Shown: positions 1 to 6,209 of the stretch, piece by piece
Numbering within the stretch: the stretch's first letter is position 1
How the letters are laid out: each line of letters opens with the position of its first letter
NCBI GenBank assembly: GCA_023249795.1
Contig: JAHFBU010000057.1
Location: 1-8,712, forward strand
Length of the DNA: 8,712 nucleotides
From: Syntrophaceae bacterium
GTDB lineage: Bacteria; Desulfobacterota; Syntrophia; Syntrophales; UBA5619
Direction of reading: 5' to 3'
Position numbers and translations under genes: made by a program
The notes under the pieces: model-generated
What the model was told of the DNA's origin: nothing
Databases searched by the model: none
The model's input: only the letters and a program-made list of their open reading frames with translations

Positions 1-255
1 GTTCCTCTCAGCCTCGGAGGCCGGTTCCATCGCAGCCGCATTCGGCTGATCAGCAGCCAGGTGAGCAGCATCAGTCCGGAGCTGACGGGCCGCTGGACGA
101 AATCCAGGCGCCTGGAGACGGCTTGGTCGCTTCTCAGGAAGGTCGATCCCCTTCGTTACGTGACGCACCGTTATCCGTTCGAGCGGGCCGGGGAGGCCTA
201 TGCCTCTCTGGACCGGGACCCCGGGCGCTTTGTGCAGGTTATCCTGACCTATTGA
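1..255 (+). CDS. Zinc-type medium-chain (MDR) alcohol dehydrogenase, C-terminal part only
   Basis: The gene enters from the left edge in frame 1 and ends at TGA 253-255, so only the last 84 residues are visible. The visible part has the order expected at the end of an MDR oxidoreductase: a Gly-Arg-Phe segment, the strand IRLISSQVSS, then the helix-rich C-terminal lid with PFERAGEAYASLDRDPGRFV and a short final strand (VQVILTY). The pattern 'PFE.AGEAY..LD.DPG' is typical of zinc-binding dehydrogenases of the threonine/sorbitol dehydrogenase type. The cofactor-binding motif and zinc ligands lie outside the window, so substrate and cofactor cannot be judged. It is co-directional with, and 154 bases upstream of, a pterin-synthase-like gene, so it may supply a redox step in the same pathway. 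That role is inference. Confidence 0.8.
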   Translation, partial: VPLSLGGRFHRSRIRLISSQVSSISPELTGRWTKSRRLETAWSLLRKVDPLRYVTHRYPFERAGEAYASLDRDPGRFVQVILTY

Positions 256-296
256 CAGGGATGCCGCACGCAGGTTCCCGAAGACCCTTTCATACC

Positions 297-315
297 AAAC
301 CGCCCAAGGCGGTTT
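297..315 (+). terminator. Perfect 8-bp hairpin after the dehydrogenase gene, weak intrinsic terminator candidate
   Basis: AAACCGCC (297-304) and GGCGGTTT (308-315) form a perfect 8-bp inverted repeat around a 3-base loop, 42 bases after the dehydrogenase stop. The 3' arm ends in TTTT and is then broken by GCAAG, so the U-tract is short and termination may be partial. The flanking A/T symmetry would allow it to act in either direction. Confidence 0.45.
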
Positions 316-330
316 TGCAAGTCAGACCAT

Positions 331-366
331 GCCTCCCTCCCCCGGGAGGCGAGGTTGAGGGGAGGG
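331..366. repeat. GC-rich palindrome followed by a purine-rich stretch, REP-like element candidate
   Basis: GCCTCCC (331-337) and GGGAGGC (344-350) form a 7-bp perfect inverted repeat around a pyrimidine loop. A G-rich purine stretch (351-366) follows directly and could partly pair with the pyrimidine arm as an alternative. Such short palindromes in an intergenic gap resemble dispersed REP-type elements, but only one copy is visible, so repetitiveness is not shown. It lies 60 to 80 bases upstream of the next gene and could affect message stability or read-through. Confidence 0.35.
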
Positions 367-393
367 GAACAACAGATACGAATCGACACCTAT

Positions 394-401
394 GGAAGGG
401 G
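394..401 (+). promoter_or_regulatory. Ribosome binding site that sets the PTPS-like gene start at 410
   Basis: The purine run GGAAGGGG lies 8 bases before ATG 410. The earlier in-frame ATG at 392 overlaps this run and has no well-placed Shine-Dalgarno of its own. Start 410 also gives the N-terminus MIYKVALLRNFEARH, which matches the usual beginning of the family. Confidence 0.6.
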
Positions 402-409
402 ACGTCAAG

Positions 410-793
410 ATGATATACAAGGTCGCATTACTGCGGAATTTTGAGGCCCGGCATCGCCTGATCGGAGGCGATTGGGGCGGGGAGAACGAGTTGCACACGC
501 ATCATTACCAGGTGGAGATGAGCCTCGAAGGGACGCGGCTGGATGAGCACGGCTACCTTGTCGACCTCACGGCAATCGAGGTCTCTCTGGATGCGGCCCT
601 GGCCAGGATCGCAGGGCAGACCCTCAACGATCTCCCCGAATTGATCGGCCTCAACCCCAGTATGGAAAGGCTGGCGGAGATCTTCTGCCGGTCGGTTCTT
701 GCGGATATGGCCACCCCGGCCTTGTCGGCCGTCTCCGTCAAGGTCTTCGAAAGCGCGAGCGCCTGGGCCGTCTGCCGCCGGGAACTTCCATGA
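410..793 (+). CDS. PTPS/QueD-family protein with a rewritten active site
   Basis: This 127-residue protein has the size and strand order of the 6-pyruvoyl-tetrahydropterin synthase / 6-carboxytetrahydropterin synthase family (T-fold). The three zinc histidines are present: H15 in FEARH, and H29 and H31 in ELHTHHY. The substrate-anchoring glutamate near the C-terminus is kept (E114 in VFESAS). The catalytic residues are not. Aligned by eye to E. coli QueD, the Cys four residues before the second zinc His is Glu here (E25, in GGENELHTH). The Asp-His of the LDHHYLND motif is replaced (IAGQTLND, residues 67-74, A68/G69). Glu at the Cys position recalls the PTPS-III type, which makes 6-hydroxymethyl-dihydropterin, but loss of Asp-His goes further. 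The stop overlaps the next start (ATGA), so translation is probably coupled. Family call is firm; the reaction is unknown and I do not assign queD. Confidence 0.88.
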   Translation: MIYKVALLRNFEARHRLIGGDWGGENELHTHHYQVEMSLEGTRLDEHGYLVDLTAIEVSLDAALARIAGQTLNDLPELIGLNPSMERLAEIFCRSVLADMATPALSAVSVKVFESASAWAVCRRELP

Positions 794-1923
794 ATGTCGG
801 CCTCATTATCTACGGAAGCCTGGACCTTGTCTCAGGCGGCTATCTTTATGACCGTCTCCTGGTGGATCACCTCCGGAAGCAGGGGGCAAGGGTGGAGATC
901 TTTTCTCTCCCCCTGAGGAACTATTGGCGCCATCTGACCGACAACTTGTCGGGGACACTGCCAAGGGTGGTGGAAGAGATGGCGCCCGATCTCCTGCTTC
1001 AGGATGAACTGAATCATCCCTCCCTATTCTACACAAACCGCAGGCTGCAAAAAATACTGAGGGGACCGATCATCGCGATCGTGCATCACTTGCGGAGCTC
1101 CGAGGCACGGCCCGCCTGGCTGAACCGTTTCTATCGCCGTCTGGAGAAGCGCTACCTTGAGACCGCCGACGGCTTCATCTTTAACAGCGAAACGACCCGC
1201 GCCGCCGTCCGGGATCTCCTGGGAAAAGATTCCCCCTCCGTGGTGGCCCATCCGGGAGGCGATCACATGGGTTCCCGCATCTCCGCTGAAAGGATTGTCG
1301 AGCGATGCCAACGGCCCGGCCCGCTCAGAATCCTTTTTACAGGCAACGTAATCCCCCGGAAGGGGCTTCATACCCTGATTCTGGCCCTGAGTGGCCTGTC
1401 TCGCGAGAGCTGGCAACTGACCGTCGCGGGGAGCCTCGCCATGGACGCAGGGTATGGCAGGCGGATCAAGCGGCTCATCGCCGGGGCCGGACTGGAAGAT
1501 CGGGTGCAACTGCTGGATGCGGTCCCGCCTGAGCGACTGGTCCGTCTCCTCGAAAGCTGCCATTGCCTGGCCGTTCCTTCGTTTTATGAAGGCTTTGGCA
1601 TCGTCTATCTCGAGGCAATGGGGTTCGGAGAGCCGGTCGTCGCTTCAACGGCGGGAGCGGTTCCGGAATTTGTTGGTAACGGCCGCGAGGGATTTCTGAT
1701 CTCTCCGGGTGACGTCGGCGCACTGAGGGAAGCCATCGGCAGGCTGGCCGGGGACAGGAAGCTGCTCTTGGAGATGAGCCTGGCGGCCTGGGAACGATCC
1801 CGGAGCCATCCGACGTGGCCGGAGAGCATGGCGCGGATCGAGGAATTTCTGTGGGAGGCGATCAGGCTGAAGAAAGGCCACTGCAAGGAAGGGAGGGTGT
1901 GTGCCCATGGCCATACCGGATGA
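790..1923 (+). CDS. GT4-family (GT-B fold) glycosyltransferase
   Basis: A 377-residue GT-B enzyme of the usual GT4 length. The N-terminal acceptor half begins with a strand and glycine-rich turn (MNVGLIIYGSLDLVSGG). The C-terminal donor half begins near residue 180 with LFTGNVIPRKG (R190, K191), a segment that contacts the nucleotide-sugar phosphates in this family. The hallmark E-x7-E motif is intact: EGFGIVYLE, E267 and E275, followed by EAMGFGEPVVAS and AGAVPEFV. It would transfer a sugar from an NDP-sugar with retention of configuration. Sugar and acceptor cannot be read from sequence. No signal peptide or membrane segment is evident, so it is cytosolic or peripheral. ATG 790 overlaps the preceding stop by four bases, and the end overlaps the methyltransferase gene by 17 bases. 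This tight coupling suggests the glycosylated acceptor belongs to the same pathway. Confidence 0.9.
   Translation: MNVGLIIYGSLDLVSGGYLYDRLLVDHLRKQGARVEIFSLPLRNYWRHLTDNLSGTLPRVVEEMAPDLLLQDELNHPSLFYTNRRLQKILRGPIIAIVHHLRSSEARPAWLNRFYRRLEKRYLETADGFIFNSETTRAAVRDLLGKDSPSVVAHPGGDHMGSRISAERIVERCQRPGPLRILFTGNVIPRKGLHTLILALSGLSRESWQLTVAGSLAMDAGYGRRIKRLIAGAGLEDRVQLLDAVPPERLVRLLESCHCLAVPSFYEGFGIVYLEAMGFGEPVVASTAGAVPEFVGNGREGFLISPGDVGALREAIGRLAGDRKLLLEMSLAAWERSRSHPTWPESMARIEEFLWEAIRLKKGHCKEGRVCAHGHTG
1885..1897 (+). promoter_or_regulatory. Long purine-rich ribosome binding site for the methyltransferase gene
   Basis: AAGGAAGGGAGGG lies inside the 3' end of the glycosyltransferase gene. It can serve either ATG 1907 (9 bases after its end) or GTG 1901 (8 bases after its AAGGAAGG part). 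ATG 1907 is preferred because of its codon, but GTG 1901, two residues earlier, cannot be excluded. Confidence 0.5.
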
Positions 1924-2959
1924 GTATCCTTATATCCGATATCTGGCGGCAAAGAAAGGGGCGGATGACCGCGCCCTGAACAGGCATGTCCTGCAGAGCC
2001 TGGCAACACACCTGACGAATTCCGGTAACGGTCTTCCGCCTGACGTCCTGGAGGTCGGGGCAGGTATAGGGACCATGTTGGAACGGCTGGCTGTGTGGGG
2101 TATCCTGAAGAATGCCCGTTATGAGGCAATCGACCTGGAGACCGGCCATATCGACGAAGCGGTTCGTCTTGTCCCGCTTTGGGCTCGTGATCATGGCTTT
2201 GTCCTCGGGGAGGATATTGCTTCCGCGTTTTGCCTCGAACGGAACGGGGGGCGCATCTCCATCCGTTTCGAGACCATTGATCTGCACCGACTCATCGAAC
2301 GGGAACGGGGGAGACGCAACCGGGATCTCCTGATCGCTCATGCCTTTCTGGACTTGTTCGACGTACCCCGCATCCTACCCGGGTTGATCTCACTGATGAG
2401 ACCCGGCGGCCTGCTCAGCCTGACCATGAATTTCGACGGGCTGACCATCCTGGAACCGCCCATCGACACCGATTTCGACCGGGAAATCCTTGCCCTCTAC
2501 CACCAGAGCATGGACAGCCGCGTCATCGACGGGCGGCCTTCCGGCGACAGCCGAACAGGCCGTCGTCTCCTGACCCGGCTCCGCGAAGAGGGGGTGGAGA
2601 TCCTTGCCGCCGGGAGTTCCGACTGGGTGATCTTTCCGGTGGGCGGCGGCTATCACGGGGATGAGACCTATTTCCTCCATTTCATCGTCAACCTTATCGA
2701 GTCCTCCCTGAAGGGCCATCCCCGTTTGGACCCTGACCGATTTGCCCGCTGGATCGGCATCCGCCATTCCCAGATCGAACGATGCGAACTTGTCCTGATT
2801 GCCCATCAGATTGATCTGCTCGGCCGTGTTGTCGATCCGTCAACCTTCACTGCGCAATCCACCGCTGCATGCGCGCCAGTTCATCCTCCCACGTGGACAG
2901 ACGTAAATCCAAAAACGACCGGAACAGTTGATCCATCATCCCCGCCGCCTTTTCGATAA
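1907..2959 (+). CDS. Class I SAM-dependent methyltransferase
   Basis: The protein is 350 residues from ATG 1907. SAM-binding motif I is clear (DVLEVGAGIGTML, D46 to about L58). An acidic residue ends the second strand (YEAIDLETGH, D76). The post-motif region LLIAHAFLDLFDVPRILPGL leads to MRPGGLLSLTMNFDG, the usual strand-4/5 region. The C-terminal half has no recognisable substrate-specific motif, so the acceptor is unknown. There is no signal peptide or membrane segment. It starts inside the glycosyltransferase gene (17-base overlap) and is probably the last gene of the unit. The final 37 or so residues, rich in Pro, Thr and Ser, are encoded antisense to the 3' end of rdgC and look unlike a folded domain. 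They may be a late read-through extension past an ancestral stop near 2847. The methyltransferase call is firm; the role in modifying the neighbouring enzymes' product is inferred. Confidence 0.85.
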   Translation: MAIPDEYPYIRYLAAKKGADDRALNRHVLQSLATHLTNSGNGLPPDVLEVGAGIGTMLERLAVWGILKNARYEAIDLETGHIDEAVRLVPLWARDHGFVLGEDIASAFCLERNGGRISIRFETIDLHRLIERERGRRNRDLLIAHAFLDLFDVPRILPGLISLMRPGGLLSLTMNFDGLTILEPPIDTDFDREILALYHQSMDSRVIDGRPSGDSRTGRRLLTRLREEGVEILAAGSSDWVIFPVGGGYHGDETYFLHFIVNLIESSLKGHPRLDPDRFARWIGIRHSQIERCELVLIAHQIDLLGRVVDPSTFTAQSTAACAPVHPPTWTDVNPKTTGTVDPSSPPPFR

Positions 2960-3923
2960 GGTAGATCCTCTCCAGGATTTGTCCTTCCCTGTCCGTCTCG
3001 TCCCCATCGCTTTCCGAGGCAGTCGGCAGCTTCATGGACTGGAAATGGAAGCGGTCCGCCTTGAAGGTGAATTCCCACTCCGCCTTATCGAGGGCCATGT
3101 GAATCCGCGCCGCGCTGATCTTCTTCCCTTGGCGCAGGGCCTCCTTGCCCTCCTTGAGGTCGGCATGAAGCCCCTGGCATACAATGGTTTCGGCGTATTC
3201 CCCCTCGCCCGCCTCCAGGACGAGGCGCCGGACAAATAAGACCTCGCATTCGCCGCCGGGAATCCGGACCGTCCCGTTTCTCTCCTCGCTTTTGAACCAG
3301 AGCCAGGTGAGGAATTCCCGGCCGACGGTCAACGGATCGATCCCGGGCGGGAGGGACGGGAGAGAGACATCCGTGCCCGCTCCTTCTACATTCCACGGCG
3401 CATAAGGGCAAAGGCCGAGCGAAAAAGATTCCTTGAAAATCTCCTGGAGTTCGCCGACCACTTTGTCCGACAGACAGCAGAAGGTGACGACATTGTCCGG
3501 GACGGACCAGCAGATCTCATGAAAGGCGGGGACGGGGAGGGTTTTCCCGAGCAGGTCGAGCCTGACCGACTCCTTGATCGCCTCGCGCTGTTCACGGTAG
3601 AGCTTCTTCTGTCCGCTTTCGGTGAGCTGTTTTCTCTCCGTTTCCTGAATACGGAGACGGAGCAGGGAAGGGGCGACCGCCTTCCGGTCGATGCGCAGCG
3701 AAAAGAGCATGTACTTCCCCTGGGCGTAGGAGGCATAGGGGAAATCGGTGTCGAGGCCGTCTTCCAAAGAGGTCCAGCCCGCCGCTTTTTCGTCCGATGT
3801 GCGCCAGACGTTCTGGAAGGCGAAGCGCCGGATCCGTTCGTTGAAGAATTCGGGAAAATGGTCCGGCGGGGCGCCGACGATGCGATAGCGTGAAAACGTG
3901 ACAGATCCCTTCAATAACCCCAT
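2847..3923 (-). CDS. rdgC: Recombination-associated protein RdgC
   Basis: A 358-residue protein of the RdgC family. In E. coli, RdgC is a ring-shaped dimer that encircles duplex DNA and limits RecA-mediated strand exchange. Seen here: an N-terminal domain with VTFSRYRIVG, the GW turn (residues 49-50), and SLLRLRI; a long charged helix (about 93-125, with KKLYREQREAIKESVRLDLL); KTLPVP; then a C-terminal domain with WEFTFKADRFHFQSMKLP, DREGQILERIYLIEKA and SFLDLRLSTWE. Gammaproteobacterial RdgC is near 300 residues; this longer form seems typical of other lineages, from memory of the family. The start has AAGGAG 6 bases upstream. The 3' end overlaps the convergent methyltransferase gene by 113 bases. 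It appears to be a single-gene unit with its own promoter, although read-through from the membrane-protein gene upstream is possible. The function outside Proteobacteria models is inferred by family. Confidence 0.87.
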   Translation of the reverse strand: MGLLKGSVTFSRYRIVGAPPDHFPEFFNERIRRFAFQNVWRTSDEKAAGWTSLEDGLDTDFPYASYAQGKYMLFSLRIDRKAVAPSLLRLRIQETERKQLTESGQKKLYREQREAIKESVRLDLLGKTLPVPAFHEICWSVPDNVVTFCCLSDKVVGELQEIFKESFSLGLCPYAPWNVEGAGTDVSLPSLPPGIDPLTVGREFLTWLWFKSEERNGTVRIPGGECEVLFVRRLVLEAGEGEYAETIVCQGLHADLKEGKEALRQGKKISAARIHMALDKAEWEFTFKADRFHFQSMKLPTASESDGDETDREGQILERIYLIEKAAGMMDQLFRSFLDLRLSTWEDELARMQRWIAQ

Positions 3924-3948
3924 GTGTCTCTCCTTAAAAGTGTGGGCG

Positions 3949-3978
3949 ACACTAACCCACTTGTTCGGATCATGTCAA
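3949..3978 (-). promoter_or_regulatory. Likely sigma-70 promoter of rdgC with a palindrome over the -10
   Basis: On the minus strand a perfect -35 TTGACA (3973-3978) is followed after 18 bases by a weak -10 TAGTGT (3949-3954), leading into the rdgC Shine-Dalgarno and start. The -10 sits in a short inverted repeat, AGTGT-5-ACACT (3939-3953), which could be an operator or a chance palindrome. The long spacer and poor -10 suggest a weak or activated promoter. Confidence 0.45.
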
Positions 3979-4001
3979 GGCCGAGAGTAATCTCCAGGCT
4001 T

Positions 4002-4877
4002 TCAGAGCCGTTGCCGGAGGATGTGGCTTTGCGCCTTTTCGCTCATGATGAACCCTGCAACGAAATGATAGAGGGCGAAGAGTTCGAGCGAGAAGGGGAT
4101 GTAGCCCAGGTAGCCCGCGAGCGGCATCTCGAAGAGATGAAAAAAATTGGCGTACGGGATCCGGTAGATCCACTTCGGCCAGGAATAGAAATTCCACATC
4201 TCCCAGAAGAAGCCGCAGATGAGGCATCCGACAGAGAGGGCGATTATCGGTCGCCAGTCACCCCGCGCGAGGTCGTCCAGGAGCGAGCGGTTTCCCAGCC
4301 ATGCGTTCAGGGGTTCGAGGATGCAGTAAATGGAAACCCAGACCAGCGGGAAGAAGATCTCCGGTTGTGCGAGAACGAGCAGCAGCATAATTACGCCGGC
4401 GGCAAAAAGACCGCTCAGAAAGGTGGGCGTCTTTAGGACGGCCAGGCCGGGGCCGAGTCGGCGCACCCGTTTCCAGGTTCCCACCCACTCCGCCGTGCCG
4501 AAGACGGCGGGCATCACCGTGGAAAAGCTGAGCGTGCAAAACGCCGCGTATTCAAAGGTCGAGAATTCCTCCTCCCCGAGGTAGATCCAGTTCTGCGTCC
4601 GGAGGTTGATCAGTTCGAAGAGCCACCAGGCCGGGGCGGATAACAGGAAAAGACTCACCCAGATGCCCGGCGTCCGGGTCAGGAGGGAGTGACCCTTCCG
4701 CCAAAAGACAAGGGCGTCCGCGGTGAGGCTGTAACCGAGCCAGAGGGGAAAGAAACCCCATTGGGACCGCGTTCCGGTCAGCGACCAGTTCAGGGTCCAG
4801 AAGAGGGTGATCAGGGCAAGGCCGATCCAACCGTGGACCGGCCATTTCCCCGTTTGTTCATTTTCCTCTCCGGCCAT
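4002..4877 (-). CDS. Conserved polytopic membrane protein of unknown function
   Basis: A 291-residue, tryptophan- and phenylalanine-rich protein that I do not recognise as a named family. Hydrophobic segments lie near residues 15-33, 42-59, 72-90, 108-127, 154-170, 173-190, 210-227 and 254-278, so seven or eight membrane passes are likely. The N-terminus (MAGEENEQTGKWP) is hydrophilic with no cleavable signal. The most striking part is the C-terminal third: GFFWEMWNFYSWPKWIYRIPY (from 222), then FEMPLAGYLGYIPFSLELFALY. Its density of aromatic, Glu and Pro residues at membrane edges suggests a conserved functional core, for example a catalytic or ligand-binding membrane site. The start is backed by GGAGG 6 bases upstream. 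It lies 48 bases downstream of msrAB on the same strand, so co-transcription is plausible, and it might act in envelope redox repair. That link is only contextual. Confidence 0.8.
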   Translation of the reverse strand: MAGEENEQTGKWPVHGWIGLALITLFWTLNWSLTGTRSQWGFFPLWLGYSLTADALVFWRKGHSLLTRTPGIWVSLFLLSAPAWWLFELINLRTQNWIYLGEEEFSTFEYAAFCTLSFSTVMPAVFGTAEWVGTWKRVRRLGPGLAVLKTPTFLSGLFAAGVIMLLLVLAQPEIFFPLVWVSIYCILEPLNAWLGNRSLLDDLARGDWRPIIALSVGCLICGFFWEMWNFYSWPKWIYRIPYANFFHLFEMPLAGYLGYIPFSLELFALYHFVAGFIMSEKAQSHILRQRL

Positions 4878-4900
4878 CTCAGACCTCCATCAGGATCTCG

Positions 4901-4924
4901 CCGGCGCGGCCCGGACAGCGCCGG
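4901..4924 (-). terminator. GC-rich stem-loop between msrAB and the membrane-protein gene
   Basis: CCGGCGC (4901-4907) and GCGCCGG (4918-4924) form a perfect 7-bp stem with a 10-base loop, directly after the msrAB stop at 4926-4928. No T-run follows on the minus strand, so it is not a standard intrinsic terminator. It may instead protect the msrAB 3' end or lower expression of the downstream gene. Confidence 0.3.
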
Positions 4925-4925
4925 A

Positions 4926-6029
4926 TTAAGGCTTCTTTTTCTCGAACAGCTTCAGGTACCGGCCGTAGCCCTCTTTCTCCAGATCCTCTTTGGGAATAAA
5001 CCGCATCGCCGCGGAGTTCATGCAGTAGCGGAGGCCGGTCGGCGCCGGACCGTCAGGAAAGACGTGGCCGAGGTGAGAATCGCCGGCTTGGCTCCGGACC
5101 TCGGTGCGGCTCGTGAACAGGCTGCGGTCCTCTTTCTTCACGATGTTTCCCGGTTCGAGCGGCCGGGTGAAACTGGGCCATCCCGTGCCGGAATCGTACT
5201 TGTCAAGCGAGCTGAAGAGGGGCTCGCCCGAGGCGATGTCCACATAGATTCCCTCTTTCTTGTTGTTCCAGTATTCGTTTTGAAAGGCCGGTTCGGTGCC
5301 ATCCTCCCGCGTGACCTCGTACTGGAGGGGCGTCAGCTTCTTCCGCAGATCTGACTCTGCAGGCTTCTTGGACACCTTTCCGGCAGGGGGCGGCAGGGGA
5401 CAAGACTCCCGTTTCCAGACCTTCTCCAGGAACGTGTCGCGCCCTGATCCCTGACGGTAAAAGCCGTAATTGAGCGGATTCTTCTTGTGGTAATCCTGAT
5501 GGTACTCCTCTGCCTCGTAGAATTTCGTAAATTTCAGGATCTCGGTCGCGATCGGCTTGTCGAAACGTCCGGATTTTCCGAGTTCTGCCCGTGATTTCTC
5601 GGCAAGCCGCTTCTGCTCCTCATCGTGATAGAAAATGACGCTCCGGTAATAGGCGCCCCGGTCCGCGAACTGTCCCCCCGCATCGGTCGGATCGATGTGT
5701 CGAAAGAACGTGTCGAGAATCTTTTCATATGTGACCTTTGCCGGATCGTAGAAAACCTGCACGGCCTCGACGTACCCCTTCTTGCCGTAGTCTTCATAGG
5801 TGGGGTTCGCCCCCGTTCCGCCCGTATAGCCCGAAACGACCTTAAGCACCCCCGGCAATCCTTCCAGGTCCGACTCCACACACCAGAAGCAACCTCCGGC
5901 CAAGGTGGCGATACTTGTTTTTACATTCGCCTGGTCCATGCTCTTTTTCACCTCCCTCTGGGCGGCGTCGCCCGTCTCAAGTGTTAACGCCAACAGCAGT
6001 GCTGCGACATAGATAAGTATATTCTTCAT
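4926..6029 (-). CDS. msrAB: Secreted MsrA-MsrB fusion, peptide methionine sulfoxide reductase
   Basis: This 367-residue bifunctional enzyme reduces both epimers of methionine sulfoxide in proteins. The start at 6029 follows a GGAAGGAAGG Shine-Dalgarno and gives an N-terminal signal sequence (MKNILIYVAALLLALTLE, possible cleavage after residue 22 or 23, no lipobox Cys), so it likely acts in the periplasm. The MsrA domain follows, with catalytic C47 in GGCFWCVE, then GYTGG, DPTDAGGQFADRG and EEYHQDY. The linker (about 205-230) has a lone C210. The MsrB domain holds YDSGTGWPSF, HLGHVFPDGP and catalytic C336 in RYCMNSAAMRF. The CxxC pairs of zinc-binding MsrB are absent, and the common resolving Cys of SGCGWPSF is Thr (T282). 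Recycling may therefore use another Cys, such as C210, or an external reductant. A longer start at 6095 would place charged residues before the signal and lacks support. Confidence 0.93.
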   Translation of the reverse strand: MKNILIYVAALLLALTLETGDAAQREVKKSMDQANVKTSIATLAGGCFWCVESDLEGLPGVLKVVSGYTGGTGANPTYEDYGKKGYVEAVQVFYDPAKVTYEKILDTFFRHIDPTDAGGQFADRGAYYRSVIFYHDEEQKRLAEKSRAELGKSGRFDKPIATEILKFTKFYEAEEYHQDYHKKNPLNYGFYRQGSGRDTFLEKVWKRESCPLPPPAGKVSKKPAESDLRKKLTPLQYEVTREDGTEPAFQNEYWNNKKEGIYVDIASGEPLFSSLDKYDSGTGWPSFTRPLEPGNIVKKEDRSLFTSRTEVRSQAGDSHLGHVFPDGPAPTGLRYCMNSAAMRFIPKEDLEKEGYGRYLKLFEKKKP

Positions 6030-6067
6030 TGCGTCCTTCCTTCCCGAACTTTGATATCGTTTCGCGT

Positions 6068-6095
6068 AATGTATTGATGAACCTTCGGAAGTCAA
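6068..6095 (-). promoter_or_regulatory. Candidate sigma-70 promoter of msrAB
   Basis: On the minus strand, TTGACT (6090-6095, one mismatch from the -35 consensus) and TACATT (6068-6073, four of six -10 positions) are separated by 16 bases. This would start transcription about 30 bases before ATG 6029. The surrounding bases are clearly more A/T-rich than the flanking genes, as expected for a promoter. Confidence 0.4.
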
Positions 6096-6209
6096 ATTTT
6101 CAAATCTCCTGCCATACGCATGGACACCCTGGCCATTTCATGATACGAGAGGCTCAAATCGGTATTGAGTTGGTTTGTCCAGAAATAACGTTTGCTTAAA
6201 CGGTATGCC

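Noticed and set aside
252..257. TTGACA as a -35 box for the pterin-like operon
   Set aside because: The hexamer spans the dehydrogenase stop codon and no -10-like sequence lies 16 to 18 bases downstream.
392..409. ATG 392 as start of the PTPS-like protein
   Set aside because: It would overlap the only good Shine-Dalgarno and adds six residues (MEGDVK) outside the family's usual N-terminus.
3519..3893. 124-codon plus-strand frame opposite rdgC
   Set aside because: It is the antisense shadow of a well-supported rdgC gene, without a family resemblance of its own.
3970..4001. Stem-loop after the membrane-protein gene as a terminator
   Set aside because: A small GAGA/TCTC hairpin with imperfect flanking arms is present, but no T-run follows on the minus strand and it overlaps the rdgC -35 element.
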